From NCBI GenBank assembly GCA_030835845.1, contig JAUROD010000045.1, forward strand, positions 1 through 49,494: 49,494 nt of DNA, in the 5' to 3' direction. The notes under the pieces were generated by a model. The model searched no databases. It was given only the letters and a program-made list of their open reading frames with translations, and was not told where the DNA came from. The DNA is from Flavobacteriaceae bacterium. GTDB lineage: Bacteria; Bacteroidota; Bacteroidia; Flavobacteriales; Flavobacteriaceae. The position numbers were made by a program, and so were the translations under genes. Shown piece after piece: positions 37,679-45,935 of the stretch; within the stretch, counting starts at the first letter, position 1; the number at the start of each line of letters is the position of its first letter.

Positions 37679-39043
37679 ATGAGAAAAATAATTGTTTTCA
37701 TTTTTAGTGTGCTACTTCTTGCTAGTTGTAAAAACAAGCAGGGAGAACTAAGTGGATTACAACAGAAAAAATGGTTTCCAGAAAAACCAAAAGGAATGAC
37801 TCTTATTGAGGGTGGTTCTTTTGTAATGGGATCTCAAGACGAAGACATTGCAGGACAAAAAAATGCCCCCCTAAAAACCGTTTCTGTCCGTTCGTTTTTT
37901 ATGGATGAAACCGAAATTACCAATAGTGAATATCGCCAATTTGTTCATTGGGTAAGAGACTCTGTAACTCTTTCTTTATTAGCTCGAAAAGTAGATGAAT
38001 TGGGTTTGTCAGCCAACGACGAAAATGGAATCGGAAAGTATGCCTTTAAAGATGCAGATACAGCTAGTTTGTCAGAGTTTCAAAAATATATGCGCGAAAA
38101 TTATTATGACGTTTCTGAGGATTTTTATGCAGGCCGTGCACTTAATTGGGATGCTGAAATAGAATGGAATCCAGAAAATTATATGGATCAAGCATATGCA
38201 GAAGTGATGGATAGCATGTACTTACCACCCGATGTTTGGTACAATGGACAAATGAAAATTGATGTTAAAAAATTTGTGTATCAATACTTATTCTTTGATG
38301 CAGAAGCAGCAGCAAGAGCAGGAGCTAATTCATCAAAAGGACGTATGCAGTTCATCCAAAAGAAAGAATTGGAAATTTACCCAGACACTACAGTTTGGAT
38401 AAAAGACTTTAGCTATTCCTACAACGAGCCGATGCACAATAATTATTTTTCGCATCCAGCCTATGACGAATATCCAGTTGTTGGAGTTTCATGGGAACAG
38501 GCAGTAGCCTTTTGCAATTGGCGAACACGTATTAAAAACAACTTTTTAAAAGGAAAGAAGAAACCCCCCGTCAGTGACTTTAGGTTACCCAGCGAGGCAG
38601 AATGGGAATATGCTGCTCGTGGAGGCCTTCCCTCCGCAACCTATCCATGGGGATCCTCATATCTGTTGGATGATCGGGGTTGTTTTCTGGCTAATTTTAA
38701 ACCATTAAGAGGGGATTATGCTGCTGATCAAGCCCTGTATACTGTCGAAGCAAAATCATATTATCCCAACGATTACAATCTTTATAATATGGCAGGAAAT
38801 GTGTCGGAATGGACCGGTTCGTCCTACGACCCTCTAAGCTACGATTATGTGTCTTCTCTTAATCCAAATTTGTCCTTGAAAGAAGAAGAAAGAAAAGTTA
38901 TTCGCGGAGGCTCTTGGAAAGATGTGGCTTACTTTTTACGCGTTAGTACAAGAGATTACGAGTATCAAGATACCGCTAGAAGTTATATTGGATTCCGAAC
39001 TGTTCAAGACTATTTGGGATCGAAAAGTGTTAAAATGAAATAA
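37679..39043 (+). CDS. gldK: Gliding motility / type IX secretion lipoprotein GldK
   Basis: I choose the ATG at 37679, 9 codons into a longer frame, because it starts the lipoprotein signal MRKIIVFIFSVLLLASCKN with the lipobox LASC (Cys17). The 454-residue protein has a formylglycine-generating-enzyme (sulfatase-modifying) fold with GMTLIEGGSFVMGSQ, FRLPSEAEWEYAARGG, NMAGNVSEW and RGGSW. It forms the outer-membrane ring of the type IX secretion system with GldN. It is followed by gldL, gldM and gldN in the canonical order. Confidence 0.96.
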   Translation: MRKIIVFIFSVLLLASCKNKQGELSGLQQKKWFPEKPKGMTLIEGGSFVMGSQDEDIAGQKNAPLKTVSVRSFFMDETEITNSEYRQFVHWVRDSVTLSLLARKVDELGLSANDENGIGKYAFKDADTASLSEFQKYMRENYYDVSEDFYAGRALNWDAEIEWNPENYMDQAYAEVMDSMYLPPDVWYNGQMKIDVKKFVYQYLFFDAEAAARAGANSSKGRMQFIQKKELEIYPDTTVWIKDFSYSYNEPMHNNYFSHPAYDEYPVVGVSWEQAVAFCNWRTRIKNNFLKGKKKPPVSDFRLPSEAEWEYAARGGLPSATYPWGSSYLLDDRGCFLANFKPLRGDYAADQALYTVEAKSYYPNDYNLYNMAGNVSEWTGSSYDPLSYDYVSSLNPNLSLKEEERKVIRGGSWKDVAYFLRVSTRDYEYQDTARSYIGFRTVQDYLGSKSVKMK

Positions 39044-39053
39044 ATACAATACA

Positions 39054-39695
39054 ATGGACGCAACACAAGTTAAAGGTCGATTAAAAAGAAAAGTGATAAT
39101 GCATATGCTCTTTCAGTTTGGAGGATCAATTGTAATTATTGGAGCATTGTTTAAAATTTCACATATTGATATTGGACCAATTAGTGGTGGCTTTGTTTTA
39201 GGAGTAGGACTTATTATGGAAGCTGTTATTTTCTTTGTAGGTGGTTTGATGCTTGACGATGTTCATGAAGAACAAGAAGAATTTTTACATAACAGACAAT
39301 TACGTAAAACAGGAATTGGAAATAAGGAAGAAGGATTGTCTGAAAAAATTGACGCTATGCTTCGTGAAGCAAAACTAGATGTGACCGTTGTTGATGGATT
39401 GAAAAAAAGTATTGAAAATCTAGAGGCATCAGCAAAGGCTTTAGCTCCAGCTGCTGAGGTAATTTCTTCTTCCAACAACTATTCAGAACAACTGGATGTA
39501 GCATCGAAAAAATTATCCTCGCTAAATGAATTGTATGATAGCCAACTTAAAAATGCAACATCTACTGGAGAGTATAACGATCAAATCGCTCAAAATGCAG
39601 AGCGATTAAAAGCACAAATGGATTTACTTTCTGCAAATTTAGCTTCACTCAATGAGGTATATGAAGCAATGCTAAAAGCGATGAATAAAAACTAA
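39054..39695 (+). CDS. gldL: Gliding motility protein GldL
   Basis: This 213-residue protein has two N-terminal membrane helices (about 15-35 and 45-68) with buried Glu in LGVGLIMEAVIFF, and a helical C-terminal coiled coil. GldL with GldM forms the proton-driven motor in the inner membrane that powers gliding and type IX secretion. It starts 10 bp after gldK and ends 3 bp before gldM. Confidence 0.96.
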   Translation: MDATQVKGRLKRKVIMHMLFQFGGSIVIIGALFKISHIDIGPISGGFVLGVGLIMEAVIFFVGGLMLDDVHEEQEEFLHNRQLRKTGIGNKEEGLSEKIDAMLREAKLDVTVVDGLKKSIENLEASAKALAPAAEVISSSNNYSEQLDVASKKLSSLNELYDSQLKNATSTGEYNDQIAQNAERLKAQMDLLSANLASLNEVYEAMLKAMNKN

Positions 39696-39698
39696 CCT

Positions 39699-41282
39699 AT
39701 GGCTTCAGCAAGAGAAACCCCACGTAATAAACTCATTACGTTGATGTATTTGGTTTTTATCGCCATGCTCGCACTAAATGTGAGTAAAGAAGTGTTGGAT
39801 GGCTTTGGTCAAGTGTTCAAAAAAGTATCAAAATCCAATGAACGTGTCTACCAAGGAAATCAATTGTTTTACGAGAAAATTGAAACCAATTCCATTGAAA
39901 AGAAAGGCAAGTGGATCGCTCAAAATGAAAGAGCTAAAAAAATTAAAATTGCTTCAGAAAATTTCCATCAAAAAATTGAAGATTTAAAAAATCTGATAAC
40001 CGAAAAACAACGGTTAAAAGATCCTAATCTTGAAAACTTTGAAGAGATGGACAATGGAGAAAGTTTAGATATTGTTTTTTTTGATTCAAGCGGGATCTCC
40101 CCTGAAGGAGATGAATTTATTGATTTGATTAATCGTTACAAAGCCGAATTACACCAGCTATTCTCCAATGAATTTAGTCAATATAAAGCGCTCATTGATG
40201 AACGTTTTTTTACTGGAGATGAAAACGGAAATATCATCAATAGCGATGGACAACCACAATCATGGTTATCCCATAATTTTGAAGGATTTCCATTGATTTC
40301 ATCATTGGCGAAATTCACGATGCTACAAAATGATATTCGATTGACAGAAAGTGATGTATTGAATGCGCTTTTGGGTCGTGAGTTGGAGGGTAGTAGCGAG
40401 GTTAATACTGAAAACTACATAACTTTGCTCAAGGCTGAAAGAGGTGTGTATTATCAAGGTGAAAAATTCAATGGTAGTGTTTTGTTAGGACGAAAATCAG
40501 GTGCTCAAAATCCAAATGATGTCGTCTTATCAATTGATGGACGAAAGCTTTCCTCCAAAGAATATACAAAAATACCAGGTGGAGTTTCACTTGATGTGGA
40601 TGCCGGTCTCCCAGGTGATCATTTTATTGAGGGAGAATTGGTATTCTTGAATGAAGGTGTAGCCTCTAAAATTCCTGTTAACCAAAGTTATTCTGTAATT
40701 GCTAAACCCAATTCAGCAGTAATTTCAGCTGATAAAATGAACGTTGTTTATCGTGGAGTAGAAAATCCAATGACAATTTCAATACCTGGAATTTCAGACG
40801 ATAAAATCAATGCTTCTGCACCTGGATTAAAACGACTTAGAGGAAGTAAGTATACGATGAACCCTGGAAAAGGAAGAGAGTTGACTATCACTGCAAGTGG
40901 AGAGTTGCCAGATGGAGAAAAAATTACAACAAAAACAAAATTTCGTATAAAAGACCTTCCCCGTCCTACTGGTTCTGTACGTGGAGAAACTGGGAGTATT
41001 CAGATTCCACGATCCAATCTTGAAATTTCAACCATTGGGGCAGTTCTAGAGGATTTTGATTTTGATTTAACCTTGCGTACCACAGGATTTAAATTTAAGG
41101 TACCTGGTCAAGCTACAGTCAATGTGAAAGGAAATAAATTGGATGCAAAAGCCAAAAATGCTTTGCGAAGAGCACGTGCTGGACAAACCATCCAAATTTT
41201 TGATATTACGGTGGTCAACCCCAACAATCCAAGTTATAGATTTAAAAAGGTTTCTCCCGTAATTTGTGAATTAGTTAATTAA
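39699..41282 (+). CDS. gldM: Gliding motility protein GldM
   Basis: This 527-residue protein has one N-terminal membrane helix (KLITLMYLVFIAMLALNVS) and a long periplasmic part made of four tandem beta-rich domains (D1 helical, D2-D4 beta, by family knowledge). It spans the periplasm as a dimer and couples the inner-membrane motor (with GldL) to the GldK/GldN ring. The C-terminus ends ICELVN, as in the family. Length is normal. Confidence 0.96.
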   Translation: MASARETPRNKLITLMYLVFIAMLALNVSKEVLDGFGQVFKKVSKSNERVYQGNQLFYEKIETNSIEKKGKWIAQNERAKKIKIASENFHQKIEDLKNLITEKQRLKDPNLENFEEMDNGESLDIVFFDSSGISPEGDEFIDLINRYKAELHQLFSNEFSQYKALIDERFFTGDENGNIINSDGQPQSWLSHNFEGFPLISSLAKFTMLQNDIRLTESDVLNALLGRELEGSSEVNTENYITLLKAERGVYYQGEKFNGSVLLGRKSGAQNPNDVVLSIDGRKLSSKEYTKIPGGVSLDVDAGLPGDHFIEGELVFLNEGVASKIPVNQSYSVIAKPNSAVISADKMNVVYRGVENPMTISIPGISDDKINASAPGLKRLRGSKYTMNPGKGRELTITASGELPDGEKITTKTKFRIKDLPRPTGSVRGETGSIQIPRSNLEISTIGAVLEDFDFDLTLRTTGFKFKVPGQATVNVKGNKLDAKAKNALRRARAGQTIQIFDITVVNPNNPSYRFKKVSPVICELVN

Positions 41283-41293
41283 AAGCATATCTG

Positions 41294-42190
41294 ATGAAAG
41301 TAAAAGTATTGGTTACACTTATTGTTTTGGGTAGTTTTTCCATGCAGCTCCATGCTCAGCCTAATTTGCTAAATGCAAAAGTACCTCAAGAAATAGGTAG
41401 ACTAAATAAAAATCAATCCACTGCTAATAACACAGCACCCTTGTCATACGGTTATATCGATGATCGAGATGTGATGTGGTCAAAAACAATATGGGAATTA
41501 ATTGATTTAGATCAAAGGATCAATTTTCCTTTCTACTATCCCACCGACACAATCAATCTAGGCTCCGATAGAAGATCGCTTTTTCATGTCCTTAAAGAAG
41601 GAATTAAATTAGGTGCAATTAAGGAAGTGTATGACGATGACTATTTTAAATTCAAATTGTCTTTTGATGAAATTGAAGAAAAATTAGTGGCAATTGATAC
41701 GCTTGATGCAGGTAGAGACCAATTAAATGCGGGTGAAAAAATAGATCCCCAATATATAAATAAACGAACAATCACCTCAAGAGAAATAAGACAATATTGG
41801 GTCAAAGGAATTTGGTATTTTGATCGTAGGCTTGGGGAATTAAAATATCGGATGCTTGGGATCGCTCCTGTTGCTCCTGATGTAAACTTTTTGAATCAAG
41901 CGGAAGAGGAACAAGACTTAATTCCACTTTTTTGGATTTGGTACCCTGACGCACGTGTGACACTACACAATACAAAAGTATTTAATAAAGAAAACACATC
42001 TCGACCTATTAGCTTTGACAACTTACTAAACTCCAGAAGATTTTCCTCCATAATCTATAAGGAAGACAATGTATACGAGGATCGTAAAATTGGAGATTAT
42101 ATTTTTGAGGATGCAATGTTACGTCTTATGGAGTCCGACAGAATTAAAGCCAAAATTTTGAATTTTGAGCAAGATATGTGGAATAACTGA
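41294..42190 (+). CDS. gldN: Gliding motility protein GldN
   Basis: This 298-residue secreted protein has a signal peptide ending in LHAQ (about residue 22) and the family core with YIDDRDVMWSKTIWE and INFPFYYPTD. GldN forms the ring with GldK under the outer membrane. It is the last gene of gldKLMN and is followed by a strong terminator 20 bp downstream. Confidence 0.95.
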   Translation: MKVKVLVTLIVLGSFSMQLHAQPNLLNAKVPQEIGRLNKNQSTANNTAPLSYGYIDDRDVMWSKTIWELIDLDQRINFPFYYPTDTINLGSDRRSLFHVLKEGIKLGAIKEVYDDDYFKFKLSFDEIEEKLVAIDTLDAGRDQLNAGEKIDPQYINKRTITSREIRQYWVKGIWYFDRRLGELKYRMLGIAPVAPDVNFLNQAEEEQDLIPLFWIWYPDARVTLHNTKVFNKENTSRPISFDNLLNSRRFSSIIYKEDNVYEDRKIGDYIFEDAMLRLMESDRIKAKILNFEQDMWNN

Positions 42191-42210
42191 TCAAATTTAT
42201 TCCTATAAAA

Positions 42211-42237
42211 GACGCTGCATGATTGCAGCGTTTTTTT
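42211..42237 (+). terminator. Rho-independent terminator after gldN
   Basis: A 7-bp perfect stem (CGCTGCA at 42213-42219 with TGCAGCG at 42224-42230), extended by an A-T pair, with loop TGAT and seven T, ends the gld transcript. The next gene starts only 10 bp later, so its promoter must lie in or before this hairpin, or it depends on read-through. Confidence 0.93.
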
Positions 42238-42247
42238 ATTTTTGACA

Positions 42248-43294
42248 ATGAAAAAAGTAGATTGCTTGGTGATTGGTCTTGGGTTAGCAGGACTAAGTTT
42301 TGCCGAAACCTTGCGTTTAGAAGGTAAATCGGTTCATGTGATCGATTCAAAAAAATCAGGTTCATCCGCAATCGCAGCCGGAATTTATAACCCTACAGTC
42401 CTCAAACGATTTAACCTCAGTTGGAACGGAGTAAAGTTTCACGAAACTGCATTGCCCTTTTATCAAAGTATTGAAAAAAGACTCAATCAAAATTTACTCC
42501 GCCGCTTACCTATCCATAAAATATTTTCAGAAGCAGCCGATCATAATCAATGGATTGTCGCTTCAGATCGTGAGGGATTGGACTTTTTTTTGGATTCAAA
42601 AATAAAACATGACCAACATCAAGGAATCAAAACACCTTATGGATATGGTACAGTAAAACACTGTGGTCGACTTGACACTGCTACACTCATAGAAACGTAT
42701 AAATCTGCTTTAGGAAACGATTACCAGCAAGAAAATTTTGATTACCATGCTTTAGAAATCCTTGATAATTCAATCCGTTATAAATCAATAGAAGCATCTC
42801 ACATTGTTTTTTGTGAAGGTTATGCCATGGTAGACAATCCATTTTTTTCCTATTTGCCATTGATCGGATCAAAGGGACAGATTTTATTAATTAGGTCAAG
42901 TCAGTTGTCGTCAAAAATGATTTTAAAGGGTCCGATTTTCATTGCTCCACTTCACGATGACTTATTTTGGGCGGGAGCATCTTTTGAACAACAAGATAAA
43001 TCACTCCAAACAACTGAGGAGGGAAAGGATTGGGTGCTTCGAAAAATTCATCAAATGATTGAAGTTCCATTTACAGTTGAAGAACAGATTGCACAAATCC
43101 GTCCAACAGTTAAAGATCGTCGTCCACTGGTAGGAACACATTCTTCAAGCAGAAGAATTCATCTTTTAAACGGTTTTGGATCTCGCGGAGTTTTAACTGC
43201 ACCCCTTGCTTCGAGATGGCTTTTTAATGCAATATTTAAGAACGAATCACTACCTGATGAGGTAAATATTTCGCGCTTCGAAAAAAAGGTGTGA
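42248..43294 (+). CDS. FAD-dependent oxidoreductase (DAO/glycine oxidase-like)
   Basis: I choose ATG 42248; a TTG two codons earlier also exists. The 348-residue protein opens with the dinucleotide-binding motif VIGLGLAGLSFAETL (GxGxxG at 10-15) and has the D-amino-acid oxidase-type C-terminal signature QIRPTVKDRRPLVG and LNGFGSRGVLTAP. It likely oxidises an amine or amino acid, or acts in tRNA modification like the MnmC oxidase half; the substrate cannot be read from sequence. No nearby gene hints at it. Confidence 0.82.
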   Translation: MKKVDCLVIGLGLAGLSFAETLRLEGKSVHVIDSKKSGSSAIAAGIYNPTVLKRFNLSWNGVKFHETALPFYQSIEKRLNQNLLRRLPIHKIFSEAADHNQWIVASDREGLDFFLDSKIKHDQHQGIKTPYGYGTVKHCGRLDTATLIETYKSALGNDYQQENFDYHALEILDNSIRYKSIEASHIVFCEGYAMVDNPFFSYLPLIGSKGQILLIRSSQLSSKMILKGPIFIAPLHDDLFWAGASFEQQDKSLQTTEEGKDWVLRKIHQMIEVPFTVEEQIAQIRPTVKDRRPLVGTHSSSRRIHLLNGFGSRGVLTAPLASRWLFNAIFKNESLPDEVNISRFEKKV

Positions 43295-43345
43295 AATAAG
43301 CTTTAAATCAGTGTGTTTTTCTCACTTTTGTAAAAATTTTTGAGA

Positions 43346-45256
43346 ATGCTCAGCGTACAAAATTTAACCGTTTCCTTTGGAGGAACTACTCTTTTCAAAG
43401 AAATCTCATTTCGTTTAGGTGCTGGTGACCGTATTGGTTTGGTCGGAAAAAATGGGGCTGGAAAGTCAACCTTACTTCATTTGCTTGCCAAAGACACACA
43501 ACCTACTTCTGGAAGTATTGCACAAGAAAAAAACATTCAAATAGGTTTTCTAAGACAAGATATTGATTTTGAAAAAGGAAGAACCGTTCTTGATGAAGCC
43601 TACCAAGCTTTCAGTGAAATAAAATTGTTGGAAGTTGAAATGGAAGAGATTAACCAACAACTAACTGAGCGAACAGATTATGAATCTGAGGCTTATAGCG
43701 AATTAATTATTCGTCTTAATGAGGTTACTGAACGATACGAATTAATTGGAGGATATCATTATCAAGGAACAACCGAGCGAATTTTACAGGGGCTTGGTTT
43801 TAACCGTGAAGATTTCGATAAAATGACAGATACCTTTTCAGGTGGATGGAGAATGCGAATCGAGTTGGCTAAACTACTCCTCCAAGACAACGATATTTTA
43901 TTACTTGATGAGCCTACCAATCACCTTGATATTGAATCAATCATTTGGTTGGAGGATTTTTTGACAAAGTACAGTGGAGCTGTGGTTTTGGTTTCGCATG
44001 ATAAAATGTTTTTAGACCAAACTTCCAATCGTACAATTGAGATTGTTGGTGGAAGGATTTATGATTTCAAACAGGCCTATTCAAGTTACCTTGTTTTGAG
44101 AGAGGAAATTTTGGAGCAACAACGTAATGCGCAAAAAAATCAAGAAAAACAGATTCAACAAACAGAAAGGTTAATTGAACGTTTTCGTGCAAAAGCAAGT
44201 AAAGCTTCAATGGCTCAGTCTTTAATTAAAAAGCTAGATAAGATTGATCGAATTGAACTAGATGCAGTGGAAAACAATTCAATGAAACTTAATTTTCCAA
44301 TTTCAGTACAACCAGGAAAGGTTGTGCTTTCTGCAAAAAATATCATCAAAAGTTATGGTGATAAAAAAGTGCTAACCGGAGTTGATTTGGAAATCGAAAG
44401 AGGGACTAAAACGGCTTTTGTGGGGCAAAACGGACAGGGTAAATCAACTCTTGCTAAAATTATAGTTAACGAAGTTACGTATCAAGGAAATTGTGAATTA
44501 GGACACAATGTAATGGTAGGTTATTTTGCTCAAAATCAAGCAGAATATTTAGACGGTTCAATGACACTTTTGGAAACAATGCAGTATGCTGCAACTGATG
44601 AAAATCGTTCTCGTGTGAGGGATATGCTTGGTGCTTTTATGTTTCGAGGAGATGATGTAGATAAACGTGTCAATGTGCTCTCAGGAGGGGAGCGGAATCG
44701 ACTTGCTTTATGTAAATTATTACTGTCTCCTTTCAATGTATTGATTATGGATGAGCCAACTAATCACCTTGATATACAATCTAAACAAGTGTTAAAACAA
44801 GCACTTCAGCGCTTTGAGGGAACACTTATTTTAATTTCACACGATAGAGATTTCCTTCAGGGATTAAGCGATCGAGTGATGGAATTTAAAGACCATAAGC
44901 TGAAAGAATATTTGGGTGATATTAATTTTTACCTCGATCAAAAAAAGGCAAATTCTTTGTTCGAACTTGAATTTCAAACCAAACAAAAAGAAAAAAAATC
45001 CAAAAATACAGCGGGTGAAGATTACCAAAATCAAAAAAAACGCAAATCACTACAAAACAAGCAATCGAATTTAGAACGAAAAATTGCAGATCTAGAAGAA
45101 GAGTTGAAATCAATTGATTTTGAACTCGAAATAAATTATGAACAAACTATTGCTACACCTGATTTTTTTGAAAAATATAACGCCAAAAAGGAGTCATTAA
45201 ATACATTGATGGGAGATTGGGAAATTGTAGTCGATAAACTCACAAAATTAGACTGA
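43346..45256 (+). CDS. ABC-F family ATP-binding protein
   Basis: I choose ATG 43346, two codons after a TTG. The 636-residue protein has two ABC domains in one chain and no membrane segment. ABC1 has Walker A at 34-42 (GKNGAGKST), the signature FSGGWRMR and LLLDEPTNHLD; ABC2 has GQNGQGKST, LSGGERNR and LIMDEPTNHLD. The linker (about 240-310) is charged and the C-terminus has a coiled coil, as in Uup/EttA-type translation factors. It probably acts on the ribosome or in stress response; resistance function is not evident. It overlaps the next gene by one base. Confidence 0.93.
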   Translation: MLSVQNLTVSFGGTTLFKEISFRLGAGDRIGLVGKNGAGKSTLLHLLAKDTQPTSGSIAQEKNIQIGFLRQDIDFEKGRTVLDEAYQAFSEIKLLEVEMEEINQQLTERTDYESEAYSELIIRLNEVTERYELIGGYHYQGTTERILQGLGFNREDFDKMTDTFSGGWRMRIELAKLLLQDNDILLLDEPTNHLDIESIIWLEDFLTKYSGAVVLVSHDKMFLDQTSNRTIEIVGGRIYDFKQAYSSYLVLREEILEQQRNAQKNQEKQIQQTERLIERFRAKASKASMAQSLIKKLDKIDRIELDAVENNSMKLNFPISVQPGKVVLSAKNIIKSYGDKKVLTGVDLEIERGTKTAFVGQNGQGKSTLAKIIVNEVTYQGNCELGHNVMVGYFAQNQAEYLDGSMTLLETMQYAATDENRSRVRDMLGAFMFRGDDVDKRVNVLSGGERNRLALCKLLLSPFNVLIMDEPTNHLDIQSKQVLKQALQRFEGTLILISHDRDFLQGLSDRVMEFKDHKLKEYLGDINFYLDQKKANSLFELEFQTKQKEKKSKNTAGEDYQNQKKRKSLQNKQSNLERKIADLEEELKSIDFELEINYEQTIATPDFFEKYNAKKESLNTLMGDWEIVVDKLTKLD

Positions 45257-45435
45257 TGTTCGAACATTTTTTTCAGTGTCCTTATTGCTGGGAGGAAATT
45301 TCTATGATATTAGAAAAACTTAATTCCGAACAATCTTATGTGGAGGATTGTGAGGTGTGTTGCCGACCGATTCAAATTACCTACTATTTCCCAGAACAAT
45401 TGGAGACTTTTTATGCTCAAAATATAGATGAATAA
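45256..45435 (+). CDS. CPXCG-motif small Cys-rich protein
   Basis: A 59-residue protein starts at the ATG that overlaps the ABC-F stop (TGATG). It has two Cys pairs, FQCPYCWEEI and CEVCCRPIQI, that should bind one zinc ion, followed by a strand and an acidic tail. Proteins of this CPXCG group are small and of unknown function. It shares the transcript with the ABC-F gene. Confidence 0.85.
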   Translation: MFEHFFQCPYCWEEISMILEKLNSEQSYVEDCEVCCRPIQITYYFPEQLETFYAQNIDE

Positions 45436-45479
45436 GATCAGTTTTTCCTAAGTTTACGAAAACTGAAACAATTATCTCT

Positions 45480-45935
45480 ATGAAAAATTCACTACAGAAT
45501 TATTTTACAGTATTACTTTTTTGCCTAGGAACAAGCCAGTTGATGGCTCAAGAATCAAGTGACAAAAATCTTATTTATGCCATTTTAGATAATCAAATTG
45601 AGGCTTGGAATTCTGGTGATATTGATTTTTTTATGGAGGGGTATTGGAAAAGTGATCAATTAGTTTTTGTTGGCAGCAAAGGTCCTACCTATGGATTTGT
45701 AAATACCTTAAACAATTATAAAATCAGTTATCCAGATTTGGATGCAATGGGTACACTTTCTTTTGATATTCTTCACTTTAACCAATGGGATTCTCAAACA
45801 ATTCAGCTCATAGGGAGATTTACACTGATGCGTAAATCGGATCAGCCCACAGGTTTTTTCACTTTACTTTTTCGAAAAATAAATGGAGAATGGGTGATTG
45901 TCAGTGATCATTCCTCTGCAGCTAACTTACCTTAG
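45480..45935 (+). CDS. Secreted DUF4440/SnoaL-like (NTF2 fold) protein
   Basis: This 151-residue protein has a signal peptide (to LMAQ, about residue 23) and a single NTF2-like domain with EAWNSGDIDFFMEGYW, the usual start of DUF4440, and a C-terminal strand INGEWVIVSDHSS. Such domains bind small ligands or act as isomerases; the role is unknown. It starts 44 bp after the CPXCG gene. Its 3' end overlaps the convergent TonB receptor by 9 bp. Confidence 0.85.
   Translation: MKNSLQNYFTVLLFCLGTSQLMAQESSDKNLIYAILDNQIEAWNSGDIDFFMEGYWKSDQLVFVGSKGPTYGFVNTLNNYKISYPDLDAMGTLSFDILHFNQWDSQTIQLIGRFTLMRKSDQPTGFFTLLFRKINGEWVIVSDHSSAANLP

Noticed and set aside
45440-45467. Inverted repeat CAGTTTT ... AAAACTG upstream of the DUF4440-like gene
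   Set aside because: Seven-bp A/T-rich arms with no T-tract are expected by chance in this base composition; no operator match.
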